NCBI GenBank assembly: GCA_039090855.1
Contig: CM076999.1
Span: forward strand, 113,645,072 to 113,709,071
Direction: 5' to 3'
Source: Macrothele yani
Lineage: Eukaryota > Arthropoda > Arachnida > Araneae > Macrothelidae
DNA: 64,000 nucleotides
Made by a program: the position numbers and the translations under genes. Numbering within the stretch: the stretch's first letter is position 1; each line of letters starts with the position of its first letter. This document shows, piece after piece, positions 37,301 through 51,400 of this stretch. Below the pieces are notes generated by a model. The model made no database searches, was not told the origin of the DNA, and worked only from the letters and a program-made list of their open reading frames with translations.

Positions 37301-40300
37301 TTAGAGATACCTGTCTAGTAACGTGTAGCACCACCTTTCGCCCTGATGACGGCGGCGATTCGTCTCGGCATGGACTCGACATGACACCGGAAGCCTTGGG
37401 AAGCCATACGGATCCATGACCCCTGAACAAGCTCCCACAGTTCACGAAGATTTAATTGAGGGGGTCAGAGCCTAGAACATCTCTCTCGATGGCATCCCAG
37501 ATGTGCTCGATGGGATTGAGGCCAGGTGACCTAGCTGGCCAAAGAAGCGAGGTCACGTCGGTGGAGTGTTCATCCAACCATTCGGATACAATTCGGGAGC
37601 TGCATTGTCTTGTTGCAGGATGAGGTGCCCGGTGGGATGTTGAAGACGCACAAACGGGAGCAAATGGTCGTCCAGGATATCACGGTAACGTTGACCTGTG
37701 AGGGACGATGTCACACGTACCAGGGGTCCCATTTTAGTCCACGTAAACAGTTCCCAGACGAGAATGCCACCCCCACCAGCTTGAAGAGTACCCTGCTGGC
37801 AAGAAGGATCCATCGCTTCATGTGGTTTGCGCCGTACTCGTATCCTGCCGTCCGCATGTATTAACGTGAATCTCGGCTCATCAGTCCAGGTAGCATTTCC
37901 CGGCGTTTCTAGGGTCCAGTGGCGATGTTCCCGCACCCATGTTAATCTTTGCACCCTGTGATGTACCCTCGTGGGACGTGAGCTTCTGTGCCCCATACCG
38001 AGGAGATGGTTCTGGATGGTGTGGCTGCTTACACGTTTTTGTGCACCAGCGTTAAATTGCCGAGTGATTTCTTGCACTGTGGCCCGTCTATCTGATGTTA
38101 CAATGCGAGCTATAGCCGACGATCACCCCACTCATCCACACGCTGTTGTCCACGGAAGTTGACCCTTGCAGGGATGATTTTACCGGATTCGATGCACTCA
38201 CGGTCACCCGTGACACAGTGGCTCGTGAAAAATCCCAGTGCCTGCACGACTTCCGGGTTGGAGTGACCCATTCGTTGGGCCCCGACAATTTGCCCACGAT
38301 CAAATGCGCTTAGATCCTTCGTCTTTCCCATACTGCGTCCAACTCTTGCTTATTCCCGTCGCATCACTCCTTGTATTGTCGCATCGCTGCATACGTCATG
38401 TCGTTTCCGTTTACAGGGCCACCCACACAGCAACATTTGCATAACGCCAGCTGTCTCTAATTTAATTGCTCTTCAGTGTACAATTAGTTGGAATCCTTAG
38501 ACTTGCTTACCATGGGTCTTTACCCTCCAAAAAGCAAACAAAAAAACTATGTCTACTCTCCTAGGAGTTATGTTACAAAACTTCACATTGATGTGGTACC
38601 GAAATTTCTCACTATGCGTAATTATGCGATGCCAAGGCTTTTTGGGAGCTCCGTAAACATGCACTGTGCGGCAAAGAATTTTTAAGACTGGGCCTGTAAA
38701 ATGAAATAGAAACAAGAAATTATAATTTGTTTTGGTTTGTTATTCAAAATAAGTCCCTCCGGCTTCAATACACTTGTTACAGCGATTTAATAATGATTCG
38801 AATGCCTGTTCCAGTTCACTTTGCGGAATTGCCTCCAAAGCACGCGTCGAAGCTGTTTGTATGGTCGAAATATCATCCAACTAACACCCTTTTAACGTCG
38901 TTTTAAGTTTTGGGAATAAAGAAAAGTCGCAGGGTGCTAAATCAGGCTAATACAGTGAATGATTCAACACACAGACGTTATTTTTCGCCAAAAATCTACG
39001 AACAAAAAGTGAGGTGTGACTGGGTGCATTATCGTGCAAAAAACACCAACTGTTTTCATCCCGATATTCTGGACGAATGCGACGTATTCTGCCCATCAAA
39101 CGCCTCAAAACATTTAAATAAAACTCACCAGTAATTGTTTCTCCACTTGGAACACATTCTTTGTGGATATTATCGAAGAATGTAATGAACATTGTTTTGA
39201 TTTTCGATGGAACTTTTCTTGTTTTTTTTTTTTTGGCTTGTGGTGAGTTTTTCGACTTCCATTCCGCACTTTGTCGCCTTGTTTTAGGATCATATTGAAA
39301 ACACCATGTTTCATCACCTGTAACAATCGATTTTAAGAAGTTTGGATCATTTTCAGCGGCTGAAATGATGTCTCTGCAATGTGCACTTCTCCTTGATTTT
39401 TGTTCATTGGTTAACGTGTGTGGAACAAATTTAGCACAGACTTTTGATTTGCCCAAATCTTCATGCAGGATGGTTCGAATCGTTTCTTTGTTGATGTTTA
39501 AAGACTCTTCCATCATTCTTAGTGACGCACATCGATTGTTTGCCACGAAATCACGCACTTTTTCAATAATCTCAGGTGTCCTAAATGAACTTGATCTTCC
39601 GGTATGCTTATCATCTTCTAGCGTATCTCTTCCGTCGAAAAACGTTTGTGCCACAGGGAAACATTTGATCTATTTAAACAAAACTTACCGTAAACATATT
39701 TCATTATTTGGTACGTTTCGGAGGAACTTTTACCAAGTTTTGCGTTAAATTTAATAAAAGCCCTTTGTTCCATCTTAATAATTCAACATGAAAAAAATTT
39801 TACTTCTCTAATGAACGGCCGTTTTGTTTGAGTTACTTTAACAACTGCGCAGTACTTTTGGCAGAAAGCAAGCAGATGGTCACGGTTTACAACGCATTCG
39901 GGATTACACTGGTGGCGCCACCGTAGGCTGAAATCTAGCGCCAGTCTTAAAAATTATTGGACGCATTGTGTATATACTGAGTGATCACTGATTTATGACC
40001 ACCCACTTAATACTTCGTAAGTCCTCCTTTCGCCGTCAATATAGCAGATATGCGACGTGGCACCGATTCAACATACACTGAGTGATCATTGAATTATGAC
40101 CACGTACCTAATACTTGGTAGGAACTCCTTTCGCCCCCAGTACAGCAGCTATCCGACGAGACATCCCTTAAATAAGTTGCCGGAAGCAGATGGAGGTTAC
40201 GCCTAACTAAGCTGTATGTAATGCGGCTTTCAATGCAGGTATGGAGGTAACTGGTGTATGCAGAAGGCTCATATGCCGCCACGGTGGCGCAGTGTTGTAA

Positions 40301-43300
40301 GCACTGGCTTATGACCATTCATCCGTGAAGTGCCCGGGTTCGAATTTCGGTGAGACATGGATGTTGGGTTTGGCTTATGGCACTTGCTCTCCTCATTCCC
40401 TGGAATCAGCGACCCTAAATTAAGGACGGGAACTGCTTGTATCCCATTGACTTGCTCATGGTGGTCGTTATACTTTTAACTAAAAAAAGCGTGATATGCT
40501 GTTTCAGTGTCCCACAATCAATATGCTGGAAGTCTTAACTGTGTTCCTCAAACAATTCCTGCACAACATTGGATCTGTTGCTCTGCGTGTTGGCATCCAT
40601 TCAGTAAGATGCATCTTGGAAGACACCGTCGCCCATCGGGATAAAGTGCACTTTTGTCGGGTGTACAGAGTCAGAAAGCAATTCACGATAGTGGGAGCCA
40701 GTCATACGTTGTTCGACATGTATCAGGGGTCCACGTTCCTCTTTGGTAAACATGCCTTACACCATACAACTATTTCCACCGGCTTGCAATGTGGAGATCA
40801 TAAAGGTTATATCGAGTGCTCCATGTTATTTGCGCCAAATAAGTACACGACCACCCCCACGGAGTGAAGTAGGAAACGCGACTCGTCAGACCAGCTCAAT
40901 TTTTTTCCACTCATCCGAAGTCCAACTTGCATGATCTGTGCATTAGACGAGTCTTTTGCACCGGCTACCAGGGGAGGATGTCGTTGGAGTCGGGTGCAAT
41001 ACTTTCGCACACCGCCGTAGATCGTACTAACAAGTTCGATGGAAAATGTTTTGCTAGACATCATGAAATACCTGTGTAATTGGAGGAAATTACTAAGTAT
41101 GGCGAAGTACGAAAATGCGTGTAGGATTACAAGTACTGTAAATTGTTCCCAAATCGCTTGTGCAAAAGAGTACAATGGAATCAGTTAACAGAATTTAAAA
41201 GAAGATTGGTAACTGGGTTTCACTACCATTTAAAGAAACGTCGAGATCCTAAGATAAAGCTGAAGAATTGTACACGCATAAATTAAAACTTTATTACGTA
41301 CTGAAGATATGCAAACGCCCCGATGGCGATGTGGTCTAATTGCTGCCTTCTGACCGCGTGGATATTGAAGAATTGTACAAGTATAAATTAAAATTTTATT
41401 ACGTAATGAAGATATGCAGACGCCCCGATGAAGATGTGGTCTAATTGCTGGCTTCTGACCGCGTGGATATTGTGTTCTGACCGCGTGGATATTGAAGAAT
41501 TGTACACGCATAAATTAAAACTTTATTACGTAATGAAGATATGCAGTCGCCCCGATGGCGATGTGGTCTAATTCCTGGCTTCTGACCGCGTGGATATTGA
41601 AGAATTGTACACTCATAAATTAAAACTTTATTACGTAATGAAGATATGCAGTCGCCCTGATGGCGATGTGGTCTAATTCCTGGCTTCTGACCGCGTGGAT
41701 ATTGAAGAATTGTACAAGTATAAATTAAAACTTTATTACGTATTGAAGATATGCAGCCGCCCTGATGGCGATGTGGTCTAATTGCTGGCTTCTGACCGCG
41801 TGGATATTGAAGAATTGTACACTCATAAATTAAAACTTTATTACGTACTGAAGATATGCAGGCGCCCTGATGGCGATATGGTCTAATTGCTGGCTTCTGA
41901 CCGGGTGGGTATTGTGTTCTGACCGCGTGGATATTCAAGAATTGTACACGCATAAATTAAAACTTTATTACGCACTGAAGAAAGGGAAGGGTGGCACAGC
42001 CCATCGAGTTACTCATGGTTGTCGGTAATCCCCCACCCCCGTCCCTAAACAAAAGAAAACATAAAAAGAAATGGAAGTCTACATGTCTCTCCGACTAAGA
42101 GATTACAGAGTAGAAAATATTTTTGACACGCAGCAGCCTACATTCCCTGAGAAGGCTCGACAACATGATTGGTTGCAGGCTCTACAACATCTGAATTAAA
42201 AAAAAAAAAAAAAAAATACGCCTCCCCGGTGGCGCAGTGGTCTAAGCGATGGCCTCTGATCATTCGTCCGAAAGAGGTCCGGGTTCGAATCTCGGTGAGG
42301 CATGGATGCTGTGTTTGTCTTACGGCACTGGCTCTCTCCCTTCCCTGGAACTAGTGACCCTAAATTAGGGACGGGCGACTGCTTATAGCCCATTGAGTTG
42401 CTCACGGTGGTCGTTAAGCCTCCAATCAAAAAAAAAAAAAAAGATAGCGAGTTTCTTCCTGGTGGCGCAAAGCACCGGTTTTTCACTATTTGTTTAACAT
42501 GAACGGTGATTCGAGACGTAGATTACGCATGCGTGATATGTCGGTCTTACTTCACTGAATCTTTCCTTTATCGTGGAATCAGTGGCCGAAATATATTGGG
42601 TTGTCGGAAACGTCATGGCGTATTTTAGCCATGTTCTGCGAAGGTCATTTATTGAGAGAAAGAACAAAGATCAATCAGTGATATAATGCCCGTTTTGTTC
42701 GATAACCTTTTGCCATCTTTCAGTGAGCTGCAGATTGCCTAGTTCATAGAAGGACCTGTCTTTCGTGGCGAAAAACTGTACAAGGTGCTGATTTACAGCC
42801 TCATCTGAATTGAACGTTATGCCACGCAAGGAATGTTGAAGAGAGCGAAACAAGTGGAAGTCTGGCGGAGCAAGGTCAGGCAAGTATGCTGGGTGTGGCA
42901 ACACATCCCACCCAAGCTCCAATAATTTTTGTGTGTGGTCTCGCGTTGTCGTGATGGTACACAACACCTTTATGATGAACGAGCTCTGGACGTTTCTGGA
43001 TGATGGATTTGTTCAAACTGTCCAATTGCTGACAGTACACATTCTAATTGATTGTTTGGTTCTGTGGTAGGAGCTCGAGAAACAAGACACCTTTAAAATC
43101 CCACCACACTGAGACCAGAACCTTCCACTGATGAATGTCTGCTTTGGATGTCGTTTGAGGCGAAGCAGCACGTCGGGATCAAGACCGTTTGCGCAGCACA
43201 TTGTTGTACAGAATCCACTTTTCGTTACCAGTTACCAGTCGCTTCAAAAAAGGATCGTTTTCCTCACATTTAATGAGCATATCGCAGATGTTTATACGCG

Positions 43301-45458
43301 CCGTCAATTGAGCTTCTTTGAGTTCATGAGGAACCCACACATCGAGCTTGCTTACGTATCCCAGCTTCTTCAGATGGTCGTGAACGCTTGAATGATGGAT
43401 GTGCAATGTGTCTGAAATCTCTCGTGTCGTGTAACGTGGGTTTGACTCGATCAATGCGTTGATTTGGTCGTCATCAACCTCGGTTGGACTCCCGGACCGA
43501 GGAGTATCGTTGAGGTCAAAATCACCAGCACGGAATTTTGCGAACCACCGCTGGCACTGACGTTCTTGTAGAGCATTATCACCGTACACTTTACGCAACT
43601 TTTCACAAGCTTGACGCGCGTTCTTCCCTTTACGGAAGTGAAACAGTAAAATATGGCGAAAATGCACAGTTTGGTCTTCTATTTTCAACTTAATGTCAAA
43701 TCTCCGCAAACCAACCAAATCGCTCATTACTCCTTTTAGTAGCAGCTAGAACTAGCACCTGTCGAATGCCATAGCGACAACAGAGCTGCATGCCTCTAGT
43801 ACTTCCAAAACCGTCCAACCGCCATCAGGTGCCAAAATACGTCATGACTTTTCCGACAACCCAATAGAACGGATGACTACTTATAGCCGAATGATCTACT
43901 CATGGTGGTCGTTAAATCCCCCAAACAAACAAAAAAAAAAAAAAAAAAAAAAATAAAATAAAAAAAAGAAATGGAAGTCTACATGACTCTGCGACTAAGA
44001 AATGACATAATAGACAAGAGTTTTGACTCACGGCCGCCTACGTGCCATGAGAAGACTCTGCAACATCTGAATTATAAAAAAAAGCCATCGATTTCTTTCT
44101 GGTGGTGCGAAACGTGGGTTTTTCACTATTTGTCCAACATGAACTCTGATTCGAGTCGTAGATTACGCATGCGTGATATGTCTGTCTTACTTCACTGAAT
44201 CTTTCTTTTTCTTGGAATCAGTGGCCCGAAATATAGGACGGACGACTACTTATAGTCGAATAAGTTACTCATGGTGGTCATTAAATCCCGAAAATCCCCG
44301 TTAAATCACAGAGTAGAAAAGTTACTCATGGTGGTCTTTAAATTACAGAGTAGAAAAGTTACTCATGAGTTACTCATGCTGGTCGTTAGATCCCCGTTAA
44401 ATCCCCGACTGGTTAAATCATAAAGTCTTATAACATTTAAATCATAAAGTCGTATAACATTCTTATAACATCCCCGACTCATGGTGGTCGTTAAATCCCC
44501 GTTAAATCACAGAGTAGAAAAGTTACTCATGAGTTACTCAGGGTGGTTGTTAAATCCCCGACTAGTTAAATCATAAAGTCTTATAACATTTAAATCATAA
44601 AGTCTTATAACATTCTTATAACATCCCCGACTCATTGTGGTCGTTAAATCCCTGTTAAGTCACAGAGTAGAAAAGTTACTCATGAGTTACTCATGGTGGT
44701 CGTTAAATCCCTGTTAAGTCACAGAGTAGAAAAGTTACTCATGAGTTACTCATGGTGGTCGTTAAATCCCTGTTAAGTCACAGAGTAGAAAAGTTACTCA
44801 TGAGTTACTCATGGTGGTCGTTAAATCCCCGTTAAATCCACGACTGGTTAAATCATAAAGTCTTATAACATTTAAATCATAAAGTCGTATAACATTCTTA
44901 TAACATCCCCGACTCATGGTGGTCGTTAAATCCCCGTTAAATCACAGAATAGAAAAGTTACTCATGAGTTACTCAGGGTGGTTGTTAAATCCCCGACTAG
45001 TTAAATCATAAAGTCTTATAACATTTAAATCATAAAGTCTTATAACATTCTTATAACATCCCCGACTCATGGTGGTCGTTAAATCCCTGTTAAGTCACAG
45101 AGTAGAAAAGTTACTCATGAGTTACTCATGGTGGTCGTTAAATCCCCGTTAAATCCACGACTAGTTAAATCATAAAGTCTTATAATATTTAAATCATAAA
45201 GTCTTATAACATTTAAACCATAAAGTCTTATAACATCCCAGACTCATGGTGGTCGTTAAATCCTCGACTAGTTAAAACCCCGGTAAATCACAGAGTAGAA
45301 AAGTTACTCATGGTGGTCGTTAAATTCCCGAAAATGCGAGTGATCTTAGAATAGAAACTAAACGCTTCATCTGCCAGTACATTTGTCCCAACGCTTATAG
45401 GGTTGTTCTGTAATTCTTCTGTAAGCATGATAAATCTTCATCTAAAAGTCAAACATTT

Positions 45459-45489
<31 letters not shown>

Positions 45490-48400
45490 TGCATAGCGGA
45501 AGCAGTGTGGATCCAGATTTTGAATTTGCGCGATTCCCTTTTTCTCCTCCAGGTTTCGTAAAAGAAGATTTTTCTATTTTGTACAGTAATCAGAATATAT
45601 TTCACAGGAACGCCAATTTTCACCAGCTTCTAATGCGTTAAAAGTTTCCAAAATGTGGATGTTGCTTTCATCACTGCTCCTCAGAAGGAAGAAACACTCA
45701 TGAAATCAACATTCAGATTTTGGAAACTTTCAGCTCATCACAAGCTTGTGAAAATTGGTGTTGCTGTGAAACGTTTTGTAGTTTCTTAATGCTACGAAAC
45801 AATTTCCAGTATTCACTCTTCCCCCCTTTTGTTTTCAAGAAGCACGTATTTGTTGGCTTCAACGCCTTTTTCAATCTCCTTACTTTTAAACTCATCCGTA
45901 TTAATAAATAAGGCATTAATTCCGACACGAGGTGTAATGGAAAGGGATGTTAGCACGCCAAACAAAAACCCATCAATGCAAAAGATGCGATGTGGAAAGT
46001 AACTCTTAGTCTTACAATAGGACACGAGGGGTGTGAGAGAGTAAATCACCAGAGAAGCAGGCAGTAGGCGTTTGCCTGTATCTGCCCCGGCCAATTGCAC
46101 TGTAAACAAACCCAAAGAAAGTATCGTTTTACGGTATTGGTATCGTCAATCGGTGGAAATTTGCGTTGCTTTAAGAAAGGGGCGGCAATATTTTTGTATG
46201 ACAAATAATTAGTCCTCTGGCACCAGAGTCGAGAACAAAATTCCACATTAAGCATTTTTTTTTTGAAATATTCTTTTTTGTTTTTGTTTTTTCAAAAACA
46301 AAACGGAAATAAAACAGTGTCGAAATCGGGTCAAGAACACCTTGGCCCGACCCGTTTGACCCTCAAGGAATTGTCGACAGTTTGACCTGCTGACTCGTGA
46401 CCCTTTTCCATCCCTTATAATTTTTCATTTAGGAAATAACTTCCTTTTTCAATTATTGAAGTTTGCAAATTAAATAAGAAACTCTCAGACTTTAGAGGAA
46501 GAAATAAGAATAAAGCTATTACTTACTATGTTGAGCTTCTTTGATATGTGATTCGGTTTGATCTCCATTGCACTCGCGATAGTGCGACAATTTTTCCCCT
46601 ACGCTGCCGTCACTTTCTGCATTTCCAGCTGCAAGTAGCATTTTTGCTTGTAACTTGGAATTGCTGGCGTTCTGCAAATAAATAATAACATTACAAAATA
46701 ATAGTAATCATTAAAAAGATTATTATCTAACAATTTCGTCAGCTCAATCCTTATCCTCATTTCGTTTCTTTTATCTTCGTCATTTTTGTTCTTTTGCATT
46801 AGTTGAAAGTATCTGGTGTATTTCTCCAATACAGTTCTCATTATCTTAAACTATGTGCACATTCTTTCATGTGAGTAGTTTAGTTTCCCCTTCGATGTAT
46901 GCTCTAAAAAACTGTAGCAATCTGGTTACTGCAGTAAAAAATACATAAAAGGAGAGGAATAATAGTTAAAAAGACTATTATTCTTACTATTGAGAAAACT
47001 TCACTAAGAAACATTTATTGCACGTTTAGTACACAAATTCAAATGCTCGCTGGATTATGCTTACTTTATACAATTAAAATCTGAAGGGGGGACAGAAACT
47101 ATGTTAAAAAAATCATCGAAACGTCAACACTACCACAACACTCTCACACTGAGAAAAACGTTTCGTTAATTCACCAAATATTTTGTTCAATTTGCAAAAT
47201 TTATTTTGTATCAAATTATTCTTGATTTAACAAAATTTATTGTTATCAGGACAAAACGTTTTGTTCATTTAACAAAATGATTTGGTCGATTTTGGGGAAT
47301 TTGTTTGATCCAACAAAACATATTGTTATCATGACAATATGTTTTGTTGCTGCAACAAAACATTGTTATCGTGACACAATAAGTTTTGTTGCTATAACAA
47401 TATGTTTTGTTGCAGCAACAAAACATATTGTCATGATAACAATATGTTTTGTTGGATCAAACAAATTCCCCAAAATCGACCAAATCATTTTGTTAAAATG
47501 AACAAAACGTTTTGTCGTGATAACACTAAATTTTGTAAAATCAACAATAATTTTCAACAAAATAATTTTGTGAATTCAACAACATTTCTTGTTGACTGTA
47601 TATCGACAAAATATTTTGTTGAATTAACAAAACGTTTTTCTCAGTGCACCTCTGCACGAACTCCGGAACTCGCAACGTATTTCGATACCCACTTCGGTAT
47701 CATTATCAAGCTGTCATGTGGAGTCACCCAAAGGAGCTTAGGTATATACATATATATACATGGGTACTACCAATCAATGGTCGTTCGGCCGCGGGCAGCC
47801 TAGTCGTTAACGTTCGTGACTGCCACGGAGATAACCTCAGGTTCGATCCCAGGCCGGTAGGAATGCTCGAACCACTAAATATCCGCCGTGCGTCGGATGG
47901 GCACGTTAAGCCGTCGGACCCTAGGTATTGGTCCCCCGGTAATAAATAAGGGCGTCTTCCTCCCCTTTCTACCTCGCTTCGCACAGCAAAATTGATGTCC
48001 AATGCATCACGGAACGGTACAGGCGTTTCGTGTGGCAAGTATCCAGACGCCTTCCACGCATAGCGAAGCATAGGTTGGCACTACGGTGCCCACAACTGGT
48101 TGTATATAAATGAATGCAACTTAAAAATGAAGATTCTGTCATGCAGGTTGAGGCCATTTCACCTCATCAGAACTTATGTGCTCTTCCATGCGTCGTGCAA
48201 ACGGTTTGTATTGTCGAAAGAAATACACATCAAGTGGCTGGCAGTATTTGGTGGCTTTCGGTGGTATGATTTCTGTGTGCAAATTCACGTCCCTGTCGCC
48301 GAAGGCTTTGGCTGGCAAACTAGGGTCGGTTTGACCAGACCATGGATCTAGTAAGATAAGGGAAGGTCCGATTAGCTCTATTTCCAGTACCTTACGCATC

Positions 48401-51400
48401 CAGGATAGAACGGGAGCTGTGGACATCTTACCGCTGGTGCTGCAATCACATTTTATATTTGGAGGTTGATTTCGTCGTACTGTTTCGAAAACACGTTTGA
48501 CAAACTTACCCCCCCCCCAACACACACACACTTCCTTAAAGAAGATGTGCAGTTCCTTTTCAAGGCGTCCTGACATGGACATAAGCACCTGCGTTGTATA
48601 TGAGTAGGTTGTGACGCGCCTGCCCCGCAGGACGCACACGACATAAAGGCAGATAGCAGCAACAACGAACATCCGCGTAGCTCAATTGGTAGAGTGACTT
48701 ATTCCGGAATGAGGGGGACCCGGGTTCGAAGCCCGGCGTGGACAAAAATGATGGAGAAATTTACTTCATTATAAGGTAGTCGATGCAACGGATTGTACAA
48801 CACATGCAGTTGTCTTCTCCCCAGTCAGTGATAGCGTCCTGTATGACGTGAGTTCGTATTCAAATCGAGTTTGGTCTGTATTGAACACCATGTCGGCATC
48901 AATTGCATTGGCAGTCCGTAACATCTCGTACAAACTCCAATACGCTGTTTCTTACGGCCGTGTCAAAGGTAACATCCCACCTGGCAACGAACCTCGTGAT
49001 CTTGCGTGACGAGATTTTATAGGGGCCTTTGAATTTGTGCAGGAAATATGTGCTGGCTTTAAAATTGGGGATACCCATTGCCTTAGCGGCTTCCTTCGCC
49101 CACGTCTTTAAATGCCAGTAGCGAATTGAAAGTTCCATTTTACGCGCATCTTGGAATTCGGCGTACTTATGCTGGCGAATGCGCACAGCACACTCTCAAC
49201 AGCCGTTACTATTTGCCACACTTTCTCTGGTGATATCTTGTATTTACGGGCAGTTGTTGCAACGGTTTTCTTTGCGACCTTCACATTGTCATAGGCACTC
49301 TGCACGGTTTCTCTGGAAAACTGTTAGTGATTGCTTTTCCGTTTCACTTTGGGGGATGATGGTTTATAATAACTCGAAATACTTGGCGTGTTGTGTGCTG
49401 GAGTACCCGGTGTATCACTATGTTCAGATAACGTGTCAGACGTTTCATCACTATGACGCCATAATGTCTGCCCTTCAAACATGTCAGCGCCTCCAATGAC
49501 ATGTTGCTCTAAAACGCTATACAACTGCCTTGCAATTAGCCTGTCGGTGTACGTTGGAGCAGTGTCGTCCGCTTGGTATTTCTACGTCACCTCTTTCACC
49601 AGTATCTGTACTACAGCATGAGGGTTACAACCCATTTTCTTAAAACACACAACACAGTATCTGTATGTGCACGAACATGCAAGTACTCTGTCCCAAGGTA
49701 CTTAGAAGGAGGAGAAGTAAGTCCATCGTAACCGCGCCGTCTTCCCGCTTCTCTACGCTGCGATGTGACGTCACGGTGGCCATAAGCGAAGCTGTAACGC
49801 GCACGGAGCCATACCGAGAAAGTGTCGTGTGCTCTGTGAATTTTCAATCGAAATAACAGAGCTAGTTTTGAGTAAATAATTTTTAAGTAAAAACTGTGCA
49901 AACATCCAACTATTTTTCAAAATAGAGTAAAAAATATATATATACTGGGAAAAAACGGGAATATGACATGAATACTGTTCGATGCTTTTTTGCTGAATAT
50001 CTTTTTTTTTTTTTTTTTTTTTTCCAAAAGCACACTACAATAGTTCTTTGAAGCTGGGAAATCTACATTCCTTACGTCGAATCAGTCATTTACTAATTTT
50101 ATAAAATTAGCAATTTCTTTTCTTTCAGGACAAAAATACTCTACAGTTTGGCTTACGTTGTTAGATTGCATCAGGGCGCTAAAACTAATTCTCTGTCTCT
50201 TGGGGCCTCTTACATTTGTGTGGATCCATTTCATTTTATGAAACACCTATAATTCTGAGTTATTAGGTTCCAGCAAAAGGTCAAATATCTGGCGAGTGGT
50301 TCCACACTACAGCGTGTTCCGCGACCAAATATATAATTTCGGAGAAGTTTAATTAGATAAGGCACATCGGCAAACATCCATATTTTTCGATTTTCATTTA
50401 CTGGATTTGGAAAAGAAGACAGTATTTGGGTTATTCCAAGCTACCTCCAAACCTTGATATCCCCCTTCTCCCAAGATCAGCACTAAATAACCCGATTGCT
50501 CAACGGCTCGAATTATGTCAGTTAACAGCTTTCGATCCATCTGCTTATCAAAGGAATAATACAGTATATGGTTGTTTCTAAGCTTTCTAGAAGCCTTTCA
50601 GCATAACTACTAAAACGTTATTATGCGGTCCTAAAATTTTATCTGCAGCAGCATCATAACAATATCGCCAATCAACGCTCAGAATTGAAACTTTCGTTGT
50701 TGTTTTGAGTGTCACCACTCAAACACATTTCTAGCAACTCTTTTGATGACAAATCGTTGTAAATCGGCTTTGTAGCATTTTCGATATCTTTATGAAGCTG
50801 CGGTTCGTGATTGAATTCGAGTAACAGGAAGACCCTGGGTTTGACTCCCGGTGGAGGCCAATAATAATTTTTCCGTGACTCACTTATAAACGTGGAAAGA
50901 GCGAAGATCTTTGTTTGATGTTCCTGGTCCACGTTAAATGTCTGAATTAATTATTCATTCGCCATCTAATTATTTCTTCAGTTGCTGCTTACCATCTTTA
51001 GTAAATCCCCAGCATTGTGCGGGGCTCCAAGAAGCAACCTGCCAAACTGGCTTGGCAGTTAACGTGTGCGAGTCTGGAGGAATTCGAGGCCGCTGTGGTG
51101 TAGTGGAAGCATATCCGGCGCGTAACTGGAAGACCCTGGGTTCGACTCCCGGTGGCGGCCAATGAGAATTTTTCCGTGTCTTACTTATAAACGTGGAAAG
51201 AGCGAATATCTTTGTTTAATGTTCCTGGTCCACGTTAAATGTCTGAATTAATTATTCATTCGCCATCTAATTATTTCTTCAGTTGCTGCTTACCATCTTT
51301 AGTAAATCCCCAGCATTGTGCGGGGCTCCAAGAAGCAACCTGCCAAACTGGCTTGGCAGTTAACGTGTGCGAGTCTGGAGGAATTCGAGGCCGCTGTGGT

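Noticed and set aside
47277..47560. Frames reading [11 protein letters not shown]... on both strands
   Set aside because: They come from the MITE palindrome and are mirror readings of the same inverted repeat.
48671..48744. Possible genuine tRNA gene
   Set aside because: The anticodon loop has six bases and the same sequence occurs three times with shared SINE flanks, so it is a SINE head.
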